This document shows, piece after piece, positions 24,660-33,776 of a stretch of 34,396 nucleotides of DNA. The DNA comes from DASRZM01 sp035686365 (GTDB lineage Bacteria; Pseudomonadota; Gammaproteobacteria; Xanthomonadales; Xanthomonadaceae). A program made the position numbers and the translations under genes. The notes under the pieces are model-generated. The model did not search any database and was not told where the DNA came from. It saw nothing but the letters and a program-made list of their open reading frames with translations. Each line of letters starts with the position of its first letter. The stretch's first letter is position 1. The DNA lies in contig DASRZM010000029.1 in the NCBI GenBank assembly GCA_035686365.1, forward strand, positions 1-34,396. Direction: 5' to 3'.

Positions 24660-25142
24660 TCAGGCCAGTACCGGCTCGAGTTCGCGTTCGATCTTCTCGG
24701 GCTTGTCGGTGGGCGCGTAGCGCTTGACCACCTTGCCGTTGCGATCGGTCAGGAACTTGGTGAAGTTCCACTTGATCGCGTCGATGCCCAGGACGCCGCC
24801 CTTCTCGCTCTTGAGCCATCGGTACAGCGGGTGCGCGTTCTGGCCGTTGACCTCGATCTTGGCGAACAGCGGGAAGCTGATCTCGTAGTTCAGCGAACAG
24901 AAGTTGCGGATCTCCTCCTCGTCGCCGGGTTCCTGGTGGCCGAACTGGTCGCAGGGGAAGCCCAGCACGACCAGGCCGCGGTCCCGGTGCCGCTGGTACA
25001 TGGCTTCGAGCCCTTCGTACTGAGGCGTGAAGCCGCACTTGGAGGCGACGTTGACGATCAGCAGCGCCTTGCCGGCGTAGGTGTCCAGCGACTGCGGCCG
25101 GCCGTCGATCGTGGTCGCTTCGAAGTCGTACGCGGTGGTCAT
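24660..25142 (-). CDS. glutathione peroxidase family protein (Cys type)
   Basis: 160 residues, the usual length of bacterial GPx. The peroxidatic residue is a cysteine in NVASKCGFTPQY. LVVLGFPCDQFGHQEPG is the second signature, with a cysteine that can act as resolving residue in thioredoxin-dependent members, and KWNFTKFL holds the catalytic Trp and Asn. It reduces hydroperoxides in the cytoplasm; sequence alone does not decide between thioredoxin and glutathione as electron donor. ATG 25142 has GGAGAG upstream; a longer frame to 25178 is not supported. It is divergent from a glutathione S-transferase gene (189-bp gap), a sensible detoxification pairing. Confidence 0.95.
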   Translation of the reverse strand: MTTAYDFEATTIDGRPQSLDTYAGKALLIVNVASKCGFTPQYEGLEAMYQRHRDRGLVVLGFPCDQFGHQEPGDEEEIRNFCSLNYEISFPLFAKIEVNGQNAHPLYRWLKSEKGGVLGIDAIKWNFTKFLTDRNGKVVKRYAPTDKPEKIERELEPVLA

Positions 25143-25298
25143 CTGGGCTCTCCGGCAGCGGCGTGCGCGTGCGGACATCTTAACGCCGGGAAATCCCGGT
25201 GCGCGATCACCCGGCCCGCAGCGACTCCAGCTACGTCACCGGGCAGGTCATCGACGGCAACGGCGGAGGCCACATCGGCAGTGGGGTGCGCGGTGTCC

Positions 25299-25304
25299 TA
25301 TGAT
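25299..25304 (+). promoter_or_regulatory. possible -10 box of the GST gene
   Basis: TATGAT at 25299-25304, 28 bp before the ATG at 25332, with a GAGGAA ribosome binding site in between. No clear -35 upstream. Confidence 0.35.
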
Positions 25305-25331
25305 CTGCCCCGGTACACCGAGGAACCGACC

Positions 25332-25964
25332 ATGTACACCCTCTACTATGCACCGGGCGCTGCCAGCCTGGTAGTGCACTGGCTGCTGATCGAGCTTGGC
25401 GCCGAGCACAGGCTGGAACGCGTCGACCTGGACCGGGGAGAGCAGAAGAGCCCCGGCTACCTGGCGCTGAATCCCAACGGCGTGGTGCCGACGCTGGTCG
25501 TGGACGGGCTTCCGCTCTACGAGGCCGGGGCATTGGTCCTGCACCTGGCCGACGTCCATCCGGCGGCCGGACTGGCGCCGCTTCCGGCCACCGGCGCGCG
25601 TGCGGTGTACTACCAGTGGATCCTGCACCTGGCCAACACCGTGCAGCCGGCGTTCCGGATGTGGTTTTACGCGGCCGAAGTGGCCGGCGAATCCAATGCC
25701 GACACGGTCAGGGACGGCGCGCGGCGGCGGATCGAGGCCGCCTGGGACCGGATCGACCGCCACCTGGAGCACTCCGGTCCGTACCTGCTGGGGGAACGGA
25801 TCAGCGCCGCCGATTTCCTGCTGACCATGCTGATGCGCTGGTCCCGCAACATGCCCCGGCCGGCCACCGGATGGACCCACCTGGGGGCGCTGGCGCAGCA
25901 GATGAAGCAGCGCGACTCGTTCCGCACGCTGTATCAGCGCGAAGGCCTGACCGAGTGGGCATGA
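25332..25964 (+). CDS. glutathione S-transferase
   Basis: 210 residues. The N-terminal thioredoxin-like domain (1-80) begins YTLYYAPGAASLVVHWLL, with Ser12 at the site that contacts glutathione. It continues through LNPNGVVPTLVVDG with the cis-Pro and LYEAGALVLHLAD, where Glu and Ala replace the usual Glu-Ser pair. The C-terminal all-helical domain (90-210) includes the N-capping box segment YLLGERISAADFLLTML. It resembles beta/zeta-like bacterial GSTs; the substrate is unknown. The ATG at 25332 follows GAGGAACCGACC. It ends 9 bp before the convergent kinase gene. Confidence 0.92.
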   Translation: MYTLYYAPGAASLVVHWLLIELGAEHRLERVDLDRGEQKSPGYLALNPNGVVPTLVVDGLPLYEAGALVLHLADVHPAAGLAPLPATGARAVYYQWILHLANTVQPAFRMWFYAAEVAGESNADTVRDGARRRIEAAWDRIDRHLEHSGPYLLGERISAADFLLTMLMRWSRNMPRPATGWTHLGALAQQMKQRDSFRTLYQREGLTEWA

Positions 25965-25973
25965 AGGCGCGGC

Positions 25974-26665
25974 TCATCCGGCTGGAAGCTGCAGTTCCAG
26001 TACGGTTGCGCGCGCGCCCTCGCCGGCGGTGAGCTTCAACGCTCCGCCCATGGCGCGCGCAAGGCGGGCGGCCACGAACAGCGACGAACCCAGGCAAGGG
26101 TCGTCCGCGATGCTGGACACAGCCGGCAGCCGTTCCAGCAGATCCGGTTCGGGCGGCACCCCGGGGTGGGCGAGGGTGATCGTCACCGCGCCGTCCTGCT
26201 CCCGGGCTTCGAGCGCGATGTGGTCGCCCCGGCCGACACGGCTTGCCGCATCGCGGACCAGCATCTCGAGCAGGTGCGCGCTTCGCTCCAGGTCGGCCAC
26301 GACGTGGATCGGCCCCAGCTCGCCGATCTCGAGCACGATGCCTGCCTCGTGCAGGTGACGCCCACTGCGGTCGGCCGCCAGCTCGAACAGCACGCCCAGT
26401 TCCAGCCGCTGTCGGTTCAGCGTCCAGTCCCCGCGGATGCCGTGCGCCACGTCCGAGATCGCCTCGGCCATCGCCACCAGCAGCGAGACCTGGCGATCGA
26501 TCACGTCCAGGAACTGGATGCGGGTGGCCGCATCGATGCCGCCCGAGCGCAGCAGGTCGGTAGCGCTGCGGATCGGCGAGAGCGGACTGCGCAGGTCGTG
26601 GCCGAGCCGGGTCAGCCAGCGCAGCAGTGCCTGGTCGGCAGCGTCGTTTCCACCGTGGGAATCGT

Positions 26666-26669
<4 letters not shown>
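25974..26669 (-). CDS. histidine kinase-like protein with degenerate ATP-binding domain
   Basis: 231 residues, soluble. The N-terminal HisKA dimerisation motif is intact (RLGHDLRSPLSPIRSATDLL, phospho-acceptor His24). The following region has the length of a HATPase domain but lacks key residues: the N-box Asn is replaced (LLEMLVRDAASRV), and the G1 DxGxG is replaced by TLAHPGVPP. A weak G2-like segment remains (LGSSLFVAARLARAMGG). It may therefore bind no ATP and work as a histidine phosphotransfer or dimer partner for the kinase encoded just upstream. The two genes overlap by four bases (ATGA). A small intact phosphotransfer role is an inference. Confidence 0.82.
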
Positions 26670-28425
<1,756 letters not shown>

Positions 28426-28426
<1 letters not shown>

Positions 28427-28635
28427 CAGCGGTGCAGCCATTGCCGCAGCATGGACAGCAGCTCGTCGCTCTGCACCGGTTTGGCGATGTAGCCCGACGC
28501 GCCGGCCTCCAGGCAACTCTCGCGGTCGCCCTTCATCACCTGCAGCAGCGCGCGGAGTCCTGCGTCGTCGTCGATCGCGGTCGTGGGCGCACCGCGCCGG
28601 CGGCGCGGTGCGGCGGTGGATGTCTTCGCGGCCAT
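28426..28635 (-). pseudogene. receiver-domain stub, C-terminal end of a lost hybrid kinase
   Basis: 69 residues from ATG 28635, which has AGGGGAG upstream. The last 36 residues (VMKGDRESCLEAGASG, then YIAKPVQSDELLSMLRQWL) match the beta5-alpha5 end of a receiver domain, with the conserved Lys in AKPV. The region that would hold the phospho-acceptor Asp is absent; instead the N-terminus is low-complexity (AAKTSTAAPRRRRGAPTT). From memory, large multi-receiver hybrid kinases end in very similar sequence directly before genes like the REC-HK-REC here, so this is probably the remnant of such a gene after an internal deletion. It may still be translated and coupled to the downstream gene. Confidence 0.7.
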
Positions 28636-28770
28636 GTATAGGGTGCTCCCCTGTTTCGCTGCGGCAGGTTCCCGGCGCGGGCCAATCGGAGCCGCCGACC
28701 GCACTTGGCCGGGACGGTCTACCCGCTCCGCAGAGGTTCCAGCCGTCGATTCTCCGTCATCGAAACATGG

Positions 28771-30543
28771 TCAAACCGTGAATTGCAGCCTGGCGAGTTC
28801 CGCGTACAGGCCGTTTTCCGCCACCAGCTCGTCGTGGCGGCCCTCGGCGACCACCCGGCCGCGCTCCAGCACGACGATCCGGTCGGCGCGCTGGACCGTG
28901 GCCAGGCGATGGGCGATCACCAGTGTCGTGCGCCCCCGCATCAGGCGGTCCAGCGCCTGCTGGATGGCCCGCTCGCTCTGTGCGTCCAGGGCGCTGGTGG
29001 CCTCGTCCAGCAACAGGATGGGCGCGTCCTTGAGTACGGCGCGTGCGATTGCCAGGCGTTGGCGCTGACCGCCGGACAGGCGCACGCCGCGCTCGCCCAG
29101 GTAGGTGCCGTAGCCCTCCGGAAGCGCCTGGAGGAACTCGTCGGCCTCGGCCATGCGCGCGGCGGCCTGGACCTGGGCATCGTCGGCGTCCAGGCGGCCG
29201 TAGCGGACGTTGTCGCGGGCGTCGGCGCCGAAAATCACCGGATCCTGCGGCACCAGCGCGATGTGGCGTCGCAGCTCGCCGGGGTCGAGCCGGCGCAGGT
29301 CGAGGCGGTCGACTTCGATGGTGCCGGCGTCGGGGTCGTAGAAGCGCAGCAGCAGCTGGAACACGGTGCTCTTTCCGGCGCCGGACGGGCCCACCAGGGC
29401 GACCGTCTCGCCTGGCCGCACCTGCAGGTCGAAGTCTTCCAGCGCGGGCGCATCGGGCCGCGACGGGTAATGGAAGCGCACCCCCCGGAAGGCGATGGCG
29501 CCCTGCACCGGGGCCGGCAGCGCTTCGGGCTGCGCCGGCGGCACGATGCTTGGGCGCTCGGCCAGCAGGTCGCCGATGCGGGCCATGCCGCCGGCGGCCC
29601 GCTGGACCTCGGTCCAGACCTCGGCCAGCGCGCCGACCGAGCCGGCGCCGAGCAACGCATAGAGGACGAACTGGGCCAGCAGCCCGCCATCCAGGCGCCC
29701 GGCGATGACGTCGTGGGCGCCGGTCCACAGCACCGTGGTGATGGCGCCGAACACCAGCACGATGACGGCGGCGGTCAACAGCGCCTGGAAGCGGATGCGC
29801 CGGCGCGCCGCGCCCAGGGCGCGCTCGATCGCCGCGCCGAAGCGCCCGGCCTCCCAGGATTCGCGGGCGTAGGACTGCACCGTGTGCATGGCGTTCAGCG
29901 TCTCGCCGGCGCGGGCGGTGGCGTCGGCCACGCGGTCCTGGCTGTCGCGCGAGAGCCGCCGCACCCGGCGGCCGAAGATCGCGATCGGCAGGACCGTCAG
30001 TGGAATGCCGATCGCCGCCAGGGCGGCCAGGCGCGGGCTGGTCAGTGCCAGCCCTACCGCGCTGCCCAGCAGGGTCACCACGCTGCGCAGCGCCACCGAG
30101 ACCGACGAGCCGATCACGTTGCGCAGCAGCTCGCTGTCGGCCGACAGCCGCGAGATCAGTTCGCCGCTGCGGGTGCGCTCGAAGAACGACAGGTCCAGCC
30201 GCATCAAGTGGCCGTACACGCGCCGGCGCAGGTCGGCCACTACCCGTTCGCCCAGCAGGCTGACGAAGTAGAAGCGCGCTGCGGTGGCCAGCCCCAGCAC
30301 CAGCGCCACCGCGAACAGCCCGGCGAACGCCCGGTCGACCAGGGCCGAATCGCGCGCAGCAAAGCCGTAGTTGATCACGTAACGGAACGCCACCGGCAGC
30401 GCCAGGGTCGCGCTGGCCGAGAACACCAGCGCCAGCAGCCAGCCGGCGACCAGGCCGCGGTACGGGCGCAGGAACGGCAGCAGGCGTCGCAGCGCCGAGA
30501 TCGGCGCGCGGATGTTCGCGTCGGAGGCGGGGTCGGTCGGCAT
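28771..30543 (-). CDS. MsbA/ABCB-type ABC exporter (fused TMD-NBD)
   Basis: 590 residues. Six membrane helices (about 25-320), starting LVAGWLLALVFSASATLALP, include the intracellular segment FFERTRSGELISRLSADSEL that is characteristic of type IV exporters. The nucleotide-binding domain (about 345-590) has Walker A GPSGAGKSTVFQLL, Q-loop LVPQDPVIFG, signature RLSGGQRQRLAIARA, Walker B ILLLDEATSALDA and the H-loop His in VIAHRLATV. As a homodimer it would flip lipid or export a hydrophobic compound at the inner membrane. The start at 30543 matches family N-termini; the longer frame to 30873 is intergenic. It lies 135 bp upstream of the signalling operon, on the same strand, with no overlap. 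Confidence 0.94.
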   Translation of the reverse strand: MPTDPASDANIRAPISALRRLLPFLRPYRGLVAGWLLALVFSASATLALPVAFRYVINYGFAARDSALVDRAFAGLFAVALVLGLATAARFYFVSLLGERVVADLRRRVYGHLMRLDLSFFERTRSGELISRLSADSELLRNVIGSSVSVALRSVVTLLGSAVGLALTSPRLAALAAIGIPLTVLPIAIFGRRVRRLSRDSQDRVADATARAGETLNAMHTVQSYARESWEAGRFGAAIERALGAARRRIRFQALLTAAVIVLVFGAITTVLWTGAHDVIAGRLDGGLLAQFVLYALLGAGSVGALAEVWTEVQRAAGGMARIGDLLAERPSIVPPAQPEALPAPVQGAIAFRGVRFHYPSRPDAPALEDFDLQVRPGETVALVGPSGAGKSTVFQLLLRFYDPDAGTIEVDRLDLRRLDPGELRRHIALVPQDPVIFGADARDNVRYGRLDADDAQVQAAARMAEADEFLQALPEGYGTYLGERGVRLSGGQRQRLAIARAVLKDAPILLLDEATSALDAQSERAIQQALDRLMRGRTTLVIAHRLATVQRADRIVVLERGRVVAEGRHDELVAENGLYAELARLQFTV

Positions 30544-30861
30544 CCGTGGGCGGTCCTGGGCCGGAAGGCGACGCGGCGAACGGTGCCGATCGCGCAGGGC
30601 GCCAAGCTTACCGTGCCGGCGCATTGCGACGGTTGCGCCTGCACGCTCGTCCGACGATACGGGGCGGTGCAACGCTCCGCCCGATCCATGGCGCCCGGTC
30701 ATGAGCTCACGCTCCCCGGTTGCGATGCGGCAGCCAGCGGCCGTGAACTGATGCGGTTTCCCCGGCGCCGCCGCGGAGGGCTGGCGGCGGCGCTTCTCTA
30801 TCGCGCTGCGCCGGAAGCCTCCGCTCCGTAGGGGGTGCCGCGGTCCGGGATCGCTTGCGCG

Positions 30862-31054
30862 GATCGCCGGCAACGCCGGCTCCTACGGAGTGCGAATCGC
30901 ACTGAACGACAACGTGAGGGCCGCGGGGCGGGGACGGTTTCTGGGGGCGTACGCGCCAGGGATGGCGCGTCCGCAGCCTACTTCGGATGTACTCGCGGCG
31001 GCCCCGGAAACCGTCACCGCCTCGCGGACCGGCCTACGGAGCGGATGTGGCATC
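30862..31054 (-). repeat. REP cluster E, inverted: R3-R1, interrupted
   Basis: On the minus strand R3 occupies 31037-30921 and R1 30886-30862. The R3 outer arms are 30933-30946 and 31002-31015 with one non-Watson-Crick pair; the inner hairpin is as in clusters A, C and D. The conserved spacer that normally precedes R3 (ending in ATCGATG then a CACATCCGCTCC run) is cut off after the CATC at 31051-31054, where sequence matching the flavoprotein gene begins. No R2 is left on that side. The remaining gene-free sequence 30544-30830 shows no feature I can name. Confidence 0.9.
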
Positions 31055-31099
31055 TGGGCGTGTCCGGCGCACACACCGGTGCCCGAGTACATCCGGCTC
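31055..31099 (+). pseudogene. 45-bp relic of a GltD-like flavoprotein gene
   Basis: Bases 31055-31099 match 31943-31987 of the intact GltD-like gene at 41 of 45 positions. All four differences are synonymous in its reading frame, so both encode WACPAHTPVPEYIRL. Beyond the end, traces of similarity (ATCGC, GGGCG) suggest the relic may extend to about 31120 with indels. It has no start codon or continuing domain and cannot be functional as a protein. Confidence 0.8.
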
Positions 31100-31111
31100 C
31101 TTCATCGCAAT

Positions 31112-31137
31112 GCCGGGCGGCCGTCGGGCCGCCCGGC
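31112..31137 (-). terminator. strong hairpin, probable terminator of the NTF2-like gene
   Basis: A perfect 11-bp GC-rich stem (31112-31122 with 31127-31137) and a 4-base loop, 11 bp beyond the stop codon of the minus-strand NTF2-like gene. No T-run follows on either strand, so intrinsic termination would be atypical. Confidence 0.55.
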
Positions 31138-31148
31138 GGACGATTCAC

Positions 31149-31622
31149 TCAGTCCGGCGCCGCCACCGGCGCGAAGTTGGCGTGGACCAGCATCCACTTG
31201 CCGTTCTGCTTCGCATACACGCGGGTGGACTTGGCCAGGTCCGGCCGCATTGTGCCGTCGGCCAGCTTGGTCATGCCGGCGTAGTTGTAAGTCAGGATAG
31301 CCGCGTCGCCGTAGAACTGAACGTGCGGGTTCAGCATCTCCGAGACCACGCCGGTCTCGCCGCTCTGGCGCATCGCGTCGTAGAATTTCGCCGCCTGGGC
31401 TTTGCCTTCGACCAGCACCGGCAGCACCGGATTGAACTCGGTGTAGTCGTTGGCGATCGTCGTCCAGGCCTCTGCGTGCGGCTTGTTCTGGTTCTCGGCG
31501 GCCCATTGCGCCTTGGCCAGGGCGATGATGTCGTCCGCGTTCTGGGCGGCCACGGGCACGCTGAGCGCGAAGGCACACAGGATCGTCGCTGCCGCGAGCA
31601 TCAGGTGTTTTTTGTGGTTCAT
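31149..31622 (-). CDS. exported NTF2-like (SnoaL/DUF4440-type) protein
   Basis: 157 residues. A clear signal peptide (HLMLAAATILCAFALSVPVAAQ, cut in two segments about residues 6-27) is followed by a small alpha+beta cone typical of the NTF2-like superfamily: helix ADDIIALAKAQWAAENQ, strand-rich centre PHVQFYGDAAILTYNYAGMT, and the final hairpin TRVYAKQNGKWMLVHANFAP, the usual ending of DUF4440/SnoaL-like proteins. Such proteins are periplasmic when exported and have diverse, mostly unknown roles. The ATG at 31622 has a GAGGAGAG site. The nearby plus-strand flavoprotein gene is divergent, 263 bp away; a decayed R1 REP lies in between at 31705-31727. Confidence 0.86.
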   Translation of the reverse strand: MNHKKHLMLAAATILCAFALSVPVAAQNADDIIALAKAQWAAENQNKPHAEAWTTIANDYTEFNPVLPVLVEGKAQAAKFYDAMRQSGETGVVSEMLNPHVQFYGDAAILTYNYAGMTKLADGTMRPDLAKSTRVYAKQNGKWMLVHANFAPVAAPD

Positions 31623-31704
31623 GGAGCACTCTCCTCATCGGTCGTACACCCGGTCTCCCGTGGCGCGCGGTCCGCAGGACTCGCGTCCCTGCGGGGTCGG
31701 GGAA

Positions 31705-31727
31705 GATCGCCGGCTGTGCCGGCCTGC
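31705..31727 (-). repeat. solitary decayed R1-type REP
   Basis: Minus-strand sequence with a GCAGGCCGGC start and a GCCGGCGATC end around a GCCGGC-ACA-GCCGGC core, clearly related to R1 but with a degenerate head. It sits in the divergent intergenic region before the flavoprotein gene. Confidence 0.6.
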
Positions 31728-31885
31728 GGACACGGGCGCCTTTGCGGGCCGTGTGCAGGTCCATGTTGCACCTCGCACCTCGGGTGACTGCGTGAAGAAG
31801 GGGCTCGGCGCACTGCGCCAGGCGCCCGCAAAACCGCTAGACTCGGCCCGAGTGTGCGCTGCGCCGCGCCAGCGAGGAGGGTAGG

Positions 31886-33706
31886 GTGAAGCCCACCGAT
31901 ATCCGCAACCCGGATTACTTCCACAAGGTGGTCGATTGCCAGTGGGCGTGCCCGGCGCACACGCCGGTGCCCGAGTACATCCGGTTGATCGCGGCAGGGC
32001 GTTACGCCGATGCCTACATGGTCAACTGGCAGTCCAACGTGTTCCCGGGGATCCTGGGCCGGACCTGCGACCGCCCCTGCGAACCGGCCTGCCGCCGGGT
32101 CCGTGTGGAGCACAGCAACGGCGAGAAGCCCGAGCCGGTGGCGATCTGCCGCCTCAAGCGCGTGGCGGCAGATCACAAGGGTGATGTCTCGGCGCGCATG
32201 CCCAGGCCGGCCGCCCGCCGCAACGGCCGCCGGGTGGCCTGCATCGGCGCCGGCCCGGCCTCGCTGACGGTGGCACGCGACCTGGCACCGCTGGGCTACG
32301 AGGTGGTGGTCTACGACGAGAACGCCCAGGCCGGCGGCTTCATCCGCAGCCAGATCCCGCGCTTCCGCCTGCCCGAATCGGTGATCGACGAGGAATGCGG
32401 GTACATCCTGGACCTGGGCGCCGAGCTGCGCGGGGGCCAGCGCGTGGAATCGTTGCGCGCAATGCTGGCCGGGGGCTGGGATGCGGTGTTCGTCGGCTGC
32501 GGGGCGCCGCGCGGGCGCGACCTGCAGATCCCGGGCCGCGAGGCGGCCGCCGCGAACATCCACATCGGCATCGACTGGCTGGCATCGGTCGCCTTCGGCC
32601 ATGTCTCGGCGATCGGCCGCCGCGTGATCGTGATCGGTGGCGGCAACACGGCGATGGACTGCTGCCGGTCCAGTCGGCGCCTGGGCGGTGCCGACGTCAA
32701 GGTCATCGTGCGCTCGGGCTTCGAGGAGATGAAGGCCTCGCCCTGGGAGAAGGAGGACGCGATGCACGAGGGCATCCCGATCCTCAATTACCTGAACCCC
32801 ACGCGCTTCATCGTCCGGGACGGGCGCCTGGCCGGGATGGCCTTCGAGCCGGTGCAGGCGCAGCTCGACGACCGGGGCCGGCGCACGCTGGTGCCGACCG
32901 GCGGCCCCGAACAGGTTTTCGAGTGCGACGACGTGCTGCTGGCGATCGGCCAGGAGAACGCGTTCCCGTGGATCGAACGCGACCTGGGCATCGACTTCGA
33001 CGAGTGGGGCATGCCGGTGGTGGACGAGCGCACCATGCAGTCGACGCTGCCTTCGGTGCTGTTCGGCGGTGATGCCGCATTCGGCCCCAAGAACATCATC
33101 TGGGCGGTCGCCCACGGCCACGATGCGGCGGTGTCGATCGACCGCATGCTCAACGGCGAGGATCCGGCGCAACGGCCCGCGCCCGCGGTCGAACTGATCT
33201 CGCAGAAGATGGGCATCCACGAGTGGAGCTACGACAACGAGATCTCGCCCGAGGAACGTTACAAGGTGCCGTGGGCGCCGACCGAGCAGACCCTGAAGAA
33301 CATCGGCATGGAGGTCGAGCTGGGTTTCGACCCGGCCACGGCCTGGCGCGAGACCCAGCGCTGCCTGAACTGCGACGTGCAGACCGTGTTCACCGGACGC
33401 CTGTGCATCGAGTGCGATGCCTGCGTGGACATCTGCCCGATGGACTGCATCAGCTTCACCGCGGACGGCGAGGAGGGCGAGCTGCGGCTGCGGCTGACGG
33501 CGCCGGCGCAGAACCCGGAACAGGACCTGTACGTGGGCGATGACCTCACGACCGGCCGGATCATGGTCAAGGACGAGGATGTGTGCCTGCACTGCGGACT
33601 GTGCGCCGAACGCTGTCCGACCGGCGCCTGGGACATGCAGAAGTTCCTGCTGGACATGACCCACGCCGGACCGGCCTGCCGCGGCGGCGGGAGGAAGGCG
33701 GCATGA
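31886..33706 (+). CDS. GltD-like FAD/NAD(P) oxidoreductase with two C-terminal [4Fe-4S] domains
   Basis: 606 residues. The N-terminal adrenodoxin-like Fe-S region has CQWACPAHTPVPEYI and GRTCDRPCEPACRR. The FAD-binding loop is VACIGAGPASLTVARDL, the NAD(P)-binding loop VIVIGGGNTAMDCCRSSRRL, and SVLFGGDAAFGPKNIIWAVA is the second FAD contact. The C-terminus adds CIECDACVDICPMDC and CLHCGLCAERCPTGA, two [4Fe-4S] ferredoxin motifs. The general layout is that of the glutamate synthase small subunit, but no glutamate synthase large subunit is adjacent; a 2-oxoacid oxidoreductase gene follows. It probably carries electrons from that enzyme to NAD(P)+. GTG 31886 has GAGGAGGGTAGG upstream. The stop overlaps a mini-ORF (ATGA). 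Confidence 0.93.
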   Translation: MKPTDIRNPDYFHKVVDCQWACPAHTPVPEYIRLIAAGRYADAYMVNWQSNVFPGILGRTCDRPCEPACRRVRVEHSNGEKPEPVAICRLKRVAADHKGDVSARMPRPAARRNGRRVACIGAGPASLTVARDLAPLGYEVVVYDENAQAGGFIRSQIPRFRLPESVIDEECGYILDLGAELRGGQRVESLRAMLAGGWDAVFVGCGAPRGRDLQIPGREAAAANIHIGIDWLASVAFGHVSAIGRRVIVIGGGNTAMDCCRSSRRLGGADVKVIVRSGFEEMKASPWEKEDAMHEGIPILNYLNPTRFIVRDGRLAGMAFEPVQAQLDDRGRRTLVPTGGPEQVFECDDVLLAIGQENAFPWIERDLGIDFDEWGMPVVDERTMQSTLPSVLFGGDAAFGPKNIIWAVAHGHDAAVSIDRMLNGEDPAQRPAPAVELISQKMGIHEWSYDNEISPEERYKVPWAPTEQTLKNIGMEVELGFDPATAWRETQRCLNCDVQTVFTGRLCIECDACVDICPMDCISFTADGEEGELRLRLTAPAQNPEQDLYVGDDLTTGRIMVKDEDVCLHCGLCAERCPTGAWDMQKFLLDMTHAGPACRGGGRKAA

Positions 33707-33776
33707 GCCTGGCACGCCTGCCGGACCCTCACCCCCGGCCCCCGTCCCCGAGCGGGAGGGGAGTTAGGGCATGAGC
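33700..33776. mobile_element. palindromic insertion with 9-bp direct repeats
   Basis: GGCATGAGC occurs at 33700-33708 and again at 33768-33776, 68 bp apart. The intervening sequence contains an imperfect palindrome (33726-33768, CCCTCACCCC opposing GGAGGGGAGTTAGGG). The direct repeats look like a target-site duplication around a small non-coding insertion. It encodes no protein of its own. Confidence 0.55.
33703..33774 (+). CDS. mini-ORF bridging the flavoprotein and korA genes (23 aa)
   Basis: A 23-codon frame starts at ATG 33703, overlapping the flavoprotein stop by ATGA, and ends at TGA 33774, overlapping the korA start by ATGA. It encodes a Pro/Arg-rich peptide (LPDPHPRPPSPSGRG) derived from the palindrome. 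It is unlikely to have a protein function but would keep ribosomes translating through the inserted sequence. GAGGAAGG precedes its ATG. Confidence 0.4.
   Translation: MSLARLPDPHPRPPSPSGRGVRA

Noticed and set aside
31886..33706. Authentic glutamate synthase small subunit (gltD).
   Set aside because: Two extra [4Fe-4S] domains and the following korA-type gene, with no glutamate synthase large subunit, fit a 2-oxoacid oxidoreductase partner better.
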